From Chrysomallon squamiferum (taxonomy: Eukaryota; Mollusca; Gastropoda; Neomphalida; Peltospiridae), in contig CM022669.1 in the NCBI GenBank assembly GCA_012295275.1, forward strand, positions 905,573 to 938,072: 32,500 nucleotides of DNA, written 5' to 3'. This document shows, one piece after another, positions 20,690 to 32,165 of this stretch (positions are counted from its first letter, which is position 1; every line of letters starts with the position of its first letter). Position numbers and translations under genes: made by a program. Under the pieces are notes generated by a model. That model did no database searches and had not been told where the DNA came from. It worked only from the letters and a program-made list of their open reading frames with translations.

Positions 20690-21205
20690 TCGTAATTTAT
20701 GATAATGTGTTTTAAGAAGATTACGATGATAACAGAGTGTGTTTTAAAAAGTATACAGGTGCTAACGGCAGTGTGTTTGAATATAATATTGTCTTTTAAG
20801 AATGTTGTAAACTGCTAACAGTGTTTCTGTGGAAAGGTTAGACATAACGATGTACGATGAAATAGCAGTGTGTTTGAATATAATATTGTCTTTTAAGAAT
20901 GTTGTAAACTTTTAACAGTGTTTCTGTGGAAAGGTTAGACATAACGATATGCCGGTATGTACGATGAAATAGCAGTGCATTTGAAAAGAGGTGGTGATAT
21001 AGCAATATATTTAAAAAGACATGATGATACAGCTGTCTGTTTGATAACATGAAATGATAAAGCTGTGTGTTTTATAAGAAGTGATGATAAACCTGAGTTT
21101 GATAAGAAGTGATGATAAAACTGTGTGTTTTATAAGAAGTGATGATAAACCTGTGTGTTTCATAAGAAGTGATGATAAAACTGTGTGTTTTATAAGAAGC
21201 GATGT
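20690..21205. repeat. 30-bp degenerate minisatellite with a higher-order repeat
   Basis: The right part (about 21040-21205) is built from 30-bp units, core AGAAGTGATGATAAAACTGT then GTGTTTTATA. The left part is degraded. Within it a block of about 97 bp at 20768-20864 (GCAGTGTGTTTGAATATAAT...) recurs at 20865. Because 30 is a multiple of three, four units give an apparent IRSDDKTVCF peptide repeat, which I regard as an artefact. Confidence 0.85.
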
Positions 21206-21602
21206 ACTTTCCAGAGAGTGCTGTTCGGTACTAGAACATGAGATGGTGGCGGTAAGGGTTCACGCTTATTTGTTACATTACTGTGTTAGCAGACCAATGA
21301 CAGCGCAGTATTAACTTCCTAGTAACACGAAACCACGTAGCTGCACAAGGACATCACAAAGTCACGTACACTGGCTTCTAATCGTTAGATGATCCACTGA
21401 AGGCTTCGAAGATTATTTTTCCACAATTTATAAAAGAAAATGTTTCATGTGTAGTTGGCCGATTTTTTATTTGTAAGACATTTTATTTACATTTTAGAAG
21501 AAAAACCCAAATAACAATTATAAATAAATAATAATAAAATAAATTTAAAAAATTAAAATAAGGATTCTAAACTGATTTTATTTTTCCTTAATTAATCTGT
21601 TA
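21206..21602. other. Short unique stretch, no gene seen
   Basis: It includes a less AT-rich piece at 21206-21420 with no homologue elsewhere in the window and no recognisable product. Confidence 0.5.
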
Positions 21603-21766
21603 GTTAATTTGTTCATTTTATTTTCATATAGAAAGGAGTAGAGGTTAATTTGTTCATTTTATTTTCATATAGAAAGGAGTAGAGGTTAATTTGTTCATTT
21701 TATTTTCGTATAGGAAGGAGTAGAGGTTAATTTGTTCATTTTATTTTCATATAGGAAGGAGTAGAG
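21603..21766. repeat. 41-bp minisatellite, four units
   Basis: Four adjacent 41-bp units start at 21603, 21644, 21685 and 21726 (GTTAATTTGTTCATTTTATT then TTCATATAGAAAGGAGTAGAG), with only single-base differences. Confidence 0.97.
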
Positions 21767-21968
21767 GTGTTTTATAAGTTCAAGCGCAGCCTTTTGTTTA
21801 TTTGAAGAGTTCTTCTAGATCTAGCGAATTTTGTAATCTAGTTATAATTTCAAAAGAACATCCGTCTTTTTTAGCTAAACATGATTTAGTTTAATACTGT
21901 TCTATTATCACAAGTAGTACGTTACATTTTACTTTAAACTGAGGTGATTTTTATTTTATTTTTTATTT

Positions 21969-21979
21969 TATTATTATTA

Positions 21980-22034
<55 letters not shown>
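21969..22034. repeat. ATT microsatellite adjoining LicD fragment F4
   Basis: About 21 ATT units with one GTT. It ends about 15 bp before the F4 similarity begins. Confidence 0.95.
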
Positions 22035-22035
<1 letters not shown>

Positions 22036-22049
22036 AACCTGGAAATAAA

Positions 22050-22131
22050 CCTGTCTGCAAGGAACAGAAGCTAAACGGTTTTCGAAAACACGTAATTGTA
22101 TTGGATAAACTTCCTTCTTGGTGTATGTCAA
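22050..22131 (-). pseudogene. LicD fragment F4 (diverged)
   Basis: On the minus strand it encodes [22 protein letters not shown], matching residues 213-235 of the intact paralogues ([22 protein letters not shown] in gene 1). It differs at Asp-to-Asn and in the VPTPCK motif, and is more distant than any other copy here. The frame is open but runs into poly-Asn from the ATT array and has no catalytic motif beside it. It is probably the remnant of an older or different family member; a small exon of a gene outside view is possible but unlikely. Confidence 0.75.
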
Positions 22132-22134
22132 TCA

Positions 22135-22280
22135 TTCCCATCTTTATTTACCGTTTTCCTAATTTAAAATTAGTAACGCATCAAACTGCGTTAAAAATGT
22201 AATTTGACACATAAATACATAAATAAAGGATAAATAAAAATATGAATTAATTAATTAATAATTATAATTATAATTATTAC

Positions 22281-22350
<70 letters not shown>

Positions 22351-22700
22351 ACATCAACAACAACAACAACGACAGCAAACGACTTCAGGCAGTGTGCACA
22401 ATATTTTTTTACTGTTATAGAACAGAATTCTAATCGTCTGTTTATCTACATTTTTAATTAGGATAACAAAACAAGCCATTTTCTTTTTAAATTTTCTAAC
22501 TTAGAAATATATGAAAACTGTGTATTTCATTCCACTTTTAACACGAAACTGTTACAACTCTAGTTTCATTTACAATAATCCACATAACAAATAAACAAAT
22601 AAATGGTTGAAAAAAATATTACTCCTTCATTCGTCATTGAATAAAATATGATATAATCAATGTTAATTATCATTGAATAAAATATGATATAATCAATTAT
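22135..22700. other. AT-rich DNA with ATT and CAA arrays, no gene seen
   Basis: ATT units fill 22282-22349, with CAA units at 22352-22371. A 24-bp text (ATTGAATAAAATATGATATAATCA) is repeated at about 22636 and 22673. Nothing coding is visible. Confidence 0.7.
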
Positions 22701-22704
22701 TAAT

Positions 22705-23049
<345 letters not shown>

Positions 23050-23224
23050 CTCTAATAGCTTTATGCTGTATAATAAGGAGCAATGTTATTTGTGAAAAAT
23101 TCCAGACTAGCATCATCAGAGGCGTTATTGTCTTCTATCAGACAAATTTTCACTGTAACTTTCTATTATTTATTTATGTATTTAATAATGATGATTGTGA
23201 TGATGATAATTTCAATAACTAAAA

Positions 23225-24080
23225 ATTTACTGAAAGAAATTTTTCTAAACATAAAAACACAATCAAATTATGCATTTTTTATGGAAACCCATAAACGTCA
23301 CAAACTGTATATTTTTTCCTAAACACATAAACATCTAAACACGAAGAATCAAATTACACTTTTTTATTTAAGCCAATAAACCTCTAAATACAAACAATCA
23401 AACTAAACATGTTTTATCTAAATACATAAATTGTTAAACAAGAACAATCTAACTGTACGTTTTTATCTAAATACACAGACTTCTTAGCATTAATACACTA
23501 TCAAATTGTCCTATTATCTGAACACAAACGAATAAATTGTACATTTCTTTCTAAAGACATAAACTTCTAAACACGGACAATAAAATTTGTTATCTAAATA
23601 CATAAACTTTAAACATAATTTATAAACCCTTCTTAACAAGGATTCAGTTGTAGCAAATATATTTTATCACGACTATTAAGTCATAAGTTAGGTACTTTTG
23701 TACTTCGATAAACAACCAGACTCTTAAGACTTTATGAGACGACAAACTGGGCCATCCATTTCAGTGCTTTATGACAATTCTGAATGTTAGTTCAGCAGAC
23801 AGAGTTTCAAGTGGAGGTAATTTAAGATAAGTGCCTGCGTGTGACTACGCTATCAACACTTTTACGTTAATGTGGTAACTGATTTGTCTCACACACACAC
23901 AACACACATATATCCATGTTTTCCTACAGAGCTAAATCAACGAATCAAGGAGATTTAGTAAACAAACTAATCAATAAATAATTAAATATAAAATAAAATA
24001 AAATAAAATAAAATGAACAAATAAATAAATAAATATGAAAATTAAATAAAAATAATAATAATAATAACAACAACAACAAC

Positions 24081-24129
<49 letters not shown>

Positions 24130-24260
24130 TTAATATTAGTAATAATAATAATAAGATTAAAATAAAATAAAAAATACAATAAAATGAATAAAACATCGGT
24201 TCATCGGTTTCAGTGATCGAGACAGGTTTTAGTGCTTTATTACAAAGCTGAACCAATAAA
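23225..24260. repeat. Inverted partner of 7490-7990 with degenerate tandem repeat
   Basis: 23225-23640 holds about seven loose units of TCTAAATACATAAACTTCT spaced 50-60 bp, the reverse complement of the 7690-7980 repeat. 23660-23760 (TTAGGTACTTTTGTACTTCG, GACTTTATGAGACGACAAAC) and 24195-24260 (GCTTTATTACAAAGCTGAAC) are the reverse complements of 7560-7640 and 7490-7520. 23845-23905 matches 8840-8905, but not in collinear order, so a later rearrangement has occurred. Confidence 0.75.
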
Positions 24261-24362
24261 TCAAACAAAAAATAACAACATAAAATAAAATAAAATAAAA
24301 TAAATAAATAAATAAGTAAATAAATAAATAAAAATTAAATAATAATAATAATAATAATAATA
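23985..24362. repeat. AAAT/AAAAT and AAT/CAA microsatellite complex
   Basis: AAAAT and AAAT tracts at 23985-24045 and 24275-24335 flank AAT arrays at 24050-24128 and 24342-24362, each with a short CAA piece. The two halves look like a local duplication around the 24180-24260 block. Confidence 0.85.
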
Positions 24363-24571
24363 CCAACAACAACAATAAGAATAATCATAATATCAACACA
24401 GTATTAACACAAATTAAATATAGAAAAAATTGAAAAAGATTTATTATTAACTAATCTTTCGTTATTTTCTATGGTGATTATACGTCCAGTCACATATACA
24501 TATGAACGTCAAAACACTATCAAAGAGTTCATTTTTATCTAACCATACAGACGTTTGAATACCTCTTCCCA

Positions 24572-24572
24572 C

Positions 24573-24607
<35 letters not shown>

Positions 24608-24609
24608 AT
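24572..24609. repeat. TA / GT dinucleotide tract
   Basis: A TA run followed by about eleven GT units. The inverted partner near 7050 has only a short TATATATG, so the tract expanded here. Confidence 0.9.
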
Positions 24610-25321
24610 TTATAACGTGAATATAGATGATTACGGTTTATTTCATATCTATAAGCTGAATTTGAGAACTGAATGCAGTTTTATTTTTTGTTTTTAATAA
24701 AACATCAATGAAAAATTAACATTCGAATAGTTAAGTTATAAACAGGCACGTTTTGACAAATTTACAGATTATTTAAGATTGACAGTTTGTTAATTATTTG
24801 ATGCAATCAGTGACAGAAATTCGCCGTTGTCAGCTCAGCAAGCATCAACGTGTACAACATTTTTCACGGGAAACACAACAAATTCTACTTGATTTTAGAA
24901 ACTGATATCTACATTTAATTAAAAACATTTTACAAAACTTAACCTAGTTTAATTTTTCAACAGTCTGTTGTTATAACAATAATATTTTATTTCTTGTATT
25001 ATTTTACTTTTTTAGACACAATCCTGGGGATTAAATTACAGCTAGCTCTGTCTGTTCTGCAATTTCTGATCTCTTTCTAACTAGGGTAATTTGATTAGCG
25101 ACAAAATATATATTTCTGTACTAAAAGATAATACAGAAAACCTGTAAGTTGTAAATATTATTCATAACTATTCAGAATAACTTTAATAGAAACTTACAAG
25201 GGAAAAAATACGTAATCTAATACAAATTACTATCGGACTACAAAATCTTCTGTTACATGAAACTATTTTATAAAATAAACAGGAGATTCAATAGAAAATA
25301 GAGTTAATTCTTCAAACGCTC

Positions 25322-25327
25322 TTTATT
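25322..25327 (-). terminator. Poly(A) signal of LicD gene 3
   Basis: AATAAA on the minus strand, 90 nt past the stop codon. In ghost 2 the same place is altered (CTTTATT to CTTGATT on the plus strand near 11428). Confidence 0.55.
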
Positions 25328-25416
25328 GTGATTAGTTAATTAATTATGATATATTTTTATATAGTGTTTTTACTTACAAACTTAAGTAAAACAAAACAAT
25401 ATTCCGTGTACAAATG

Positions 25417-26358
25417 TTAAAGACATTTGTCAGAGACATGCACAGTTTTTAAAGTTTGATTTCCTAGTTTCAGTGACTCAGAAACAAATCCAGGACGGGT
25501 GTCTTTTTGTCTGAAAACAAAAGGGTAAATTTCATATAACTGACTGCACGGAACAGAAAACTGCTTAATTCCTCTGTTCTCTCTGTGTAAATATCCTAAC
25601 GATTGACAGTTTTCAATTCCGTAACGCTTTATAAAAATTGAAGTCTTACAAGGCGTTGGAACAAAACGATCTTCAAAGACACGTAACTGAATTGGGTACA
25701 CTTCTTCTTTTTTATATACAAAACTTTTTATGTTTGAAAATAAACCAGAAATCTGTTTGTCATCTTCCTTAAAGAAGAATATATCGATAAAAGGATATTT
25801 ATATGGTTGCCCACTCAAAGGTGGAAGATCTTTCAGATAAAACTTCCACTGAAAGTTTTTAGGAGAATACAGGTCATATCCAGGAACACTTGATAAAACC
25901 TTTTTAACCTTTTCCAGATCAGTTTCAATTATTATCACATCGATGTCGTCATCCCAAGGAACAACTCCATGATGTCTGTAAGCACCAACAAGAGATCCTT
26001 CCCAGAGTAAACATTTTAGATTTCCTTTCTTGCAGGCTTCGAAGAATTTGTCCATAGAAAGAAGCATCTGAGAGTGATCGTTTACGGAAAGTCTCGGCAA
26101 AAAATGTTTCAACAGTTCATTTCTTTCCAATTTGTCTTTTTGTGGAACATACCACATGGGCATTGCTTTTATCGAGTCTTTTGATGGAATATTTAAACTC
26201 TTTAATGAATAGCTGGTCTCAGGTAAAGTTTGATATTTGTTGAAGAATTTCTCGAGAATTTCATGTTTGTACTTCAGGGAAGTTATGTAAACGATAGAAA
26301 AAATACTCAAACAACCAACAGTTAGAATAAAAAATAAGTATTTACTAAAATTAGCCAT
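25417..26358 (-). CDS. LicD/fukutin-family transferase, paralogue 3
   Basis: This encodes 313 residues with a signal anchor at 8-26 and the catalytic signature at 121-141 (GAYRHHGVVPWDDDIDV, Asp136, 137, 138 and 140). FIDIFFF follows with Asp192, then [19 protein letters not shown] at 220-238. It is closer to gene 1 than to gene 2 in the 160-235 region. It lacks the NLT sequon of genes 1 and 2 (NLK here); NQT at 300 remains. The ATG at 26358 has a good context (ACAACAATGG). The AG that precedes the ATG in genes 1, 2 and ghost 2 is missing here (TTTATCTACAACAATGG), so a possible second leader intron could not be spliced at that point. The reading frame is intact, so purifying selection is likely. 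Predicted role: Golgi glycan phospho-modification, substrate unknown. Confidence 0.93.
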   Translation of the reverse strand: MANFSKYLFFILTVGCLSIFSIVYITSLKYKHEILEKFFNKYQTLPETSYSLKSLNIPSKDSIKAMPMWYVPQKDKLERNELLKHFLPRLSVNDHSQMLLSMDKFFEACKKGNLKCLLWEGSLVGAYRHHGVVPWDDDIDVIIIETDLEKVKKVLSSVPGYDLYSPKNFQWKFYLKDLPPLSGQPYKYPFIDIFFFKEDDKQISGLFSNIKSFVYKKEEVYPIQLRVFEDRFVPTPCKTSIFIKRYGIENCQSLGYLHRENRGIKQFSVPCSQLYEIYPFVFRQKDTRPGFVSESLKLGNQTLKTVHVSDKCL

Positions 26359-26397
26359 TGTTGTAGATAAAAGGTTTAAAGTTGTTTTTCTTTTCTC

Positions 26398-26471
<74 letters not shown>

Positions 26472-26699
26472 AACATTTATTAATTAATTTATTTATTTAT
26501 TTATTGTTGGGTTTTTTGTTTTTTGTTTTTTGTTTGGTTGATGTTTTTTATTTTTTATTTTTTATTTTTGAGAACTTGCAGATTAAATCACAAATACGTA
26601 TAATAACAATAACAAGTGAGTCTGGGTTTTCACTGACACATGCTATAACACGAGTCTGGGATGTTTCAGAACGTCACAGAGTCTTTGGCAAGAAAATAT
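26359..26699 (-). other. Leader exon region of LicD gene 3
   Basis: It begins after TTTTCAG (26706-26700 on the minus strand) with ATATTTTCTTGCCAAAGACT, the family leader block. A donor-like GTGAAA lies at 26633 but no acceptor AG stands before the ATG. A 69-bp ATT array (26402-26470 on the plus strand) would therefore remain in the mRNA leader, unless another splice site is used. Confidence 0.5.
26402..26470. repeat. ATT microsatellite in the gene 3 leader
   Basis: 23 uninterrupted ATT units on the plus strand, ending about 45 bp upstream of the gene 3 ATG. The array is absent from ghost 2 in the duplicate unit. Confidence 0.95.
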
Positions 26700-26988
26700 C
26701 TGAAAATTAACAAAACCTATTATACAGTTTGTCAATTCATTTAGGAGTAATTTCAGCTTTCTGTACTGACTATGTGTGAATATATGAAGACAGTAAATAA
26801 AAAAAATGCAGACAACAGTACAAAAGACATAATTTAAAAAAATGTATTATCATTCTGCAAAATCTATTATGAAAAAAATCAAAATCAAAATAAACATAAA
26901 TAAGAAAATCTGTTTCATCAAATACACATAATCCACATTAGTATTACTTTGTAGGTATTTTTATTATTATTAAATTTTCAATACATAC
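26700..26988 (-). other. Leader intron of LicD gene 3
   Basis: The inferred 289-bp intron runs from GTATGT (26988 downward) to TTAATTTTCAG. Donor and acceptor match those of genes 1 and 2 in position and flanking sequence. Confidence 0.6.
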
Positions 26989-27060
26989 CTGTTTAGTCGT
27001 AGTAGAACAGATGTCCTTTATATCCCTTTCCACCTTTTTCTCCCCACACAGAATACGAAA
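26989..27060 (-). promoter_or_regulatory. Promoter/exon 1 of LicD gene 3
   Basis: On the minus strand, TATAAAGGAC (27022-27013) is followed by 24 bases ending in ACTAAACAG and the donor GTATGT. This is the counterpart of TATAAAGGAC ... GAGAAACAG / GTAAGT in gene 1. The spacing from TATA start to exon end is 34 nt here against 48 nt in gene 1, so TATAAAGGAC may be part of the exon rather than a TATA box. Confidence 0.5.
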
Positions 27061-27850
27061 ATATTTGTGTCTAGCTATCAGGTCTGTCGCTGAAGGTATT
27101 CGGCTGCACGTAATGTAGGAGGTACTCCAAAGCGTCTGAATTTATGGTCTGATATTCAGATTTGAATCTTTGATATATTATCTGTTCAGGCCATATGTCA
27201 ATAACAACTGCATAAATTGAAAATTTGAAGCCTAATGCAGAAAGAAGCGTATATCTCAATCAGTAGTGCGATGGGTAGCTGCGATGTCATTGTGGATCAA
27301 CGAACGTGTAACGTGAACGTCTGCTTTTTACGCTCATACGATTAAATTTCCGAGCTATCCTCGTACAAACTTGACAAAACAAAATACTAATCTTATCCAG
27401 TATGAATGTATTTACCTCTCGAAAACCTGAACCATAAACTTTTGTAAACTCTCTGTCAGGGCGCCAGTGCCTAAGATGCTCATCATCTTAGACGTCCAGA
27501 GGCTCTGTGACAGTAAATTCAAATTCATACAGTAATGTATTTTGGTGATGGTGTAATACATCACTAGATAAACGACACATCAACCACTGAAGAACTTGAG
27601 TTATTAATTAATGTACAAACACATTTTGTAATCACACAAAATAAAATAAAAACATTTACGATTTTGGTTAAACCTAATTTAAGATACTGAACCAGTCAAC
27701 CGAATCACAATTAATGACGGAATCTGTAACGGCAGAATCATGATAGTTGTGTTACTAACCTTTTCAAGTTATCTAACAGAAGCTTTTTTTAATTAGCGAG
27801 CATGAAACAACTTTCAAAAATATATTATCGGAAACAACAGCATTTCATCT
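27061..27850. other. Upstream flank of gene 3, no gene seen
   Basis: This stretch is unique in the window and missing from U1. An open frame on the minus strand at 27259-27071 (62 codons) begins at TTG right after a stop, has no ATG and no recognised domain. I do not call it a gene. Confidence 0.5.
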
Positions 27851-28071
27851 TTTAAAAGATAATCCACTCTGCCTAAGACAGACGTCACCACAGAATGTTT
27901 TCTGTCGAACCACGCTCATGCTTCTTCCCCTCCCAGTGGGAAAGTGACTGATTATGTCCATTTTCATCAACCAGAACCTCCTGAATTTTGTTTAAAGGTT
28001 CTTCTTCGTGAGCAACATTATAATTCTTTTCATAAGCTGTCGATTTAGCCCCCAAAATTACGATTTAATTT

Positions 28072-28347
28072 AAGTGATAAATCTGTAGTGATGTGATATC
28101 GGAGCCGATGACATATAGATCGTCTGACTTTGCCTCCATCGTGGATAACAGATCATCAAAATTATTTAGACACATCACTTCTGGCAACATGTTAGTTGTA
28201 GACTGTGTTAAGGAGGGTTTCTGCAGAAAATCTGTGATGGATATAAACAGTTTACTTATTTCTGATGCACGAAAAAGGGCAAAAATTTACAGTCGCTAGA
28301 CTTTAGTTTCTCGAATGTCGTAAAAAACATCATTTTTATTTATGTTT
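28072..28347. other. 276-bp segment present in U2, absent from U1
   Basis: U1 reads straight through ATTTCATTTAGTTGTTCACTCAG at about 12281, while U2 has about 276 bp between the two halves of that text. The extra DNA is less AT-rich than its surroundings and holds an open frame without an ATG start (about 68 codons). It could be an insertion in U2 or a deletion in U1. No inverted repeats or clear target duplication were found. Confidence 0.6.
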
Positions 28348-29084
28348 GTTCATTCAGTAGTATTTACCTTTCATTTGATTTTCTTCTGTGATGTGTGCAT
28401 GGCCTTGGAAATAATATTCGAAGTGATGATGAAATAAGTATGGTTAATTAATGTCAGTTCGTCAAATTAATTTTGTTTTGTTTAAAACCTCGACCAAAAC
28501 ATACTACATACATAATAAATAATAACACATTATATCTTTCAGTAAACGTTTCCATATTTTCCAGTGTCACTTCTAAAATCTTATAATTTGTATAAATGAA
28601 ATTCAACTTCTGACCTATTTGCACTTACATTATCATACACCGAATGTGCTTTTGTAAGTACAGCTACAACTTAATTCTTTATCCACCCAGTGTTTGTCCA
28701 TGAACTCTTAATGTGTTCGATGATAAAAGAAATTTGAAAGGTCAAAAATTAACATCTCAGGTTTTCTGACTTATCCCTTCTACATGTTTTCACTCCGATT
28801 AATTTGGCATATAACAAAGTTTAATGTATTATAAACAGAAGTGGAGTTATGAATTTTCATAGTGTTATTTCTCACTGTGTGAATGGTCTAGAGCAAATGC
28901 ACAATTCTGCCAACTTTAACTTTTCTTTGGAAATATATGAAAAACAACTTTGCAATTATGTATTTGTCAATTTTTAACTTTTATCATCCAAATAACGATG
29001 AAAAGATAAAAACAAATCGTAGTCAGAAGTCAAACTTGTGTTTTACAAACAGAAAATCAATTCTGAGTAACCAATTGCAAATTT

Positions 29085-29790
29085 CTCAGTTTAAAGAATT
29101 CGCTGTATTATAAGAATTCTAAAATGTTTCAGTTTAAAGAATTCGCTGTATTACAAGTATTGTAAAAATATCTCAGTTTAATGTATTTCCTGTATTACAA
29201 GTACTGTAAAAATATCTCAGTTTAACGTATTCGCTGTATTACAAGTACTGTAAAAATATCTGTTTAATGTATTCGCTGTATTACAAGTACTGTAAAAATA
29301 TCTCTGACGTATTCGCTGTATTACAAGTACTGTAAAAATATCTAAGTTTAATGTATTCGCTGTATTACAAGTACTGTAAAAATATCTAAGTTTAATGTAT
29401 TCGCTGTATTACAAGTATTGTAAAAATATCTCAGTTTAATGTATTTCCTGTATTACAAGTACTGTAAAAATATCTCAGTTTAACGTATTCGCTGTATTAC
29501 AAATACTGTAAAAATATCTCTGACGTATTCGCTGTATTACAAGTGTTGTAAAAATATCTCTGACGTATTCGTATTCGCAAGTATTAAAATATCTCTGACG
29601 TATTCGTACTGTAAAAATATCTCTGACGTATTCGCTGTATTACAAGTGTTGTAAAAATATCTCTGACGTATTCGCTGTATTACAAGTACTGTAAAAATAT
29701 CTCTGACGTATTCGCTGTATTACAAGTACTGTAAAAATATCTCTGACGTATTCGCTGTATTACAAGTACTGTAGAATGTCTCAATATAAA
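29085..29790. repeat. 44-bp minisatellite with 40-bp variant units
   Basis: About 18 units. Early ones are the 44-bp type. A 40-bp type in which TCTCAGTTTAACG is shortened to TCTCTGACG appears at 29301 and fills most of 29517-29770. That type is not found in copies I or II. Confidence 0.93.
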
Positions 29791-29812
29791 GTATTCGCTA
29801 TACAACATTTGT

Positions 29813-29918
<106 letters not shown>

Positions 29919-30360
29919 ATATTTGTATATGCATGAGTTTGTTTGTTTAATTTACTTTGCAAACGGGATACACGTCTTAATTATTTTGTCATGCACAGAC
30001 TTTCAGCAATGATATGCTGTCCTCAAACACGAGTCGACCAACTACCTCAGAAAAAAATGTTTCAGCTCTGTTAGGTTGTTAGTTTTCAGAATGTCTGTCA
30101 CACATTTTATCAGTATTTTCTAGAACACATACATTCGAGCTTCTTGTATTGGCTAAATGTTAACTGCTATTCAGATATTGTTCTTGTGATGCACGCCTTT
30201 CTTGGTCACATTCCCGAACCCTCCTTGTCTATTGAATCAATGTTTGTTTGTTATGCAGCAGTCCAGATTCATTATTGACACGTAACTACGAACAATAAAA
30301 TCTCAGTTTGTTTCTTCACGTATTTACGTACACAATAGTGTTAAATAAAACAGTCTCAGC

Positions 30361-30485
30361 ACATCGAGATCGTCATCCCAAGACGTGATGTCTGTAAGCC
30401 TCAAGAAGAGATCCTTCCCAGAGTAAACACGTCAGGTTTCCTTTCTTTCAGGCTTCCATGAGTTTGTCCACGCTTGAGCATATCA
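30361..30485 (-). pseudogene. LicD fragment F3
   Basis: Nearly identical to F2: the same 8-bp deletion before the WDDD codons, the same TGA in place of the EACKK cysteine codon, and the same boundaries. It retains CTGGGAAGGATCTCTTCTTG on the minus strand from the catalytic region. It is not functional and was copied with the module. Confidence 0.88.
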
Positions 30486-32165
30486 TCATTTTCTTCTTTC
30501 ATTTTATTTAGAACGAATATCTTGATTCATTGTGATATTTAAAATATTGATTTCAATCTTGTAATTACTGAGTTGAAGAGAAAGCCTTTGTAATAATAAT
30601 TACATTTGATGTTGTTTCTTTCTTTTTAAATCTAGTTTTACACAGTTCTATGCACTATAATAATATTTACTATACAAAGCAATTGAAATGTTTACCCTTG
30701 TTTCCAAAAGAGCCTTTCTAATTTTTGTCCCAGTATACTTGTTTATGTGCACAAGTCAGTTGTCAAATCATGTTTATTAATTTCTTATTTCATTTGGTCA
30801 TATACATACTTGTAGTGTGTTTATTTATTGTAGATAGTGGTTGTCATAGTATTTTACAAAGTGTGCTAAGTAAAGTTGATTGAACTGATGTAAAACAAAG
30901 AGAAGTACATGTTACTGGATGTTAGACTTAGTCGTAAGTAAGTATCCCGGGGTTGTGTTTTTTTGTAGTATACAGATAATTTGTACACGGGTAGATATCC
31001 ACCGTCAGTCAGTCTCAATGTTAAAACTATCATCTTTACTCATTGTACAATATCATTAACATCATTAGTTCATTCACTTTTGAATGGACAGATGTTACAA
31101 TTTAATTGTACTATTCGATAGTCGTATATATCTTATGAAAAAAATTAAAAACTTTAATGTTAATATGTCAATTTAATCATGAACGTTGGGCACATAACAA
31201 CTGAAATTTGACATTATTAAAAAGTAATCTAATTGCACGATTCATTTTTTCTTTCTTTTTTTCTTCTATAATGTGTAAAAGCAAAAGAACAAAATTAAAA
31301 ATTAAATTAGACAATTTAAAAGAAAATTAAAAAGAAGACGACAAAGAAGGAAACTATTTTGTTTTTAATTACAATCAAGATGGATTTGTAAATTGCTTTT
31401 AAAATAGTGTTCTGTTTTAATTCTTGAAATGAGGATTCAGGAGTAAAGTAACTGACAGCACAGTGTATAATAAACACAACAACAAATACCCGTAGTTAGT
31501 ACACAATGCGCATTGATCTCAGTTACAGTTGTTTCCTTTTACAACAGTGTCGTAAACTTTGTAATATTTTCTAAGTCACTAATTTATTAATGTATGCAAG
31601 TGTCAGGAGCGATATGGCATGGCTCAAGGTAGCTACATTTCATTTTGTCAGTTCAGATAGAGAGAATCAACATTTATCTTTTTTTTCTTGGCATATTTAT
31701 TGTTGAATTGAGGATATTTATCAGAGCAATTTGGCTGGCTAGCAGTGTCAGTCTGGTTTGAATAAATGTTTACACTTTAATTTTGTTGTTGTTTTGTGTT
31801 ATTAACTTTTAGTGTTGTCTACACACAGCATTACTCTCATGTCTTTAATGCATGACATAAAACACTGGGTAATTCTTACATATTACATAATCTTGAAATA
31901 TTTGTTAAAAAATTAAATATTTTACATTTGTAAAGTATTTCTACGCCATCCTATACATTCATATTATAGTTCCAGTCACTTATCACTCCAACAACAACGC
32001 TGACCTATATCGGCACATACAAGTATCATTACCAGTGTGGTTCAAACCGGATACATGTAATCTTGTTGGTTATCTACTCTATCTGTGAAGAAAGGACAAT
32101 GTAAATAAAAAATTTAAAAAAAGACCAAAAAATAAGTAGAATGTAAATTTAGAGTTAATATTACA

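Larger units (their letters stand above)
24640..28885. repeat. Segmental duplication unit U2 carrying gene 3
   Basis: Direct duplicate of U1 (10560-12812). It keeps the complete LicD gene, its leader intron and exon 1, and about 800 bp beyond (27061-27850) that U1 lacks. It continues without a break into module copy III, just as U1 continued into copy I before the hAT-like insertion. Confidence 0.85.

Noticed and set aside
21081-21314. IRSDDKTVCF peptide repeat
   Set aside because: It comes from a 30-bp minisatellite unit that happens to be ten codons long.
27071-27259. Minus-strand 62-codon frame ending PNTFSDRPDS
   Set aside because: It looks more protein-like than most, but it starts at TTG directly after a stop, has no ATG, no clear acceptor and no known domain.
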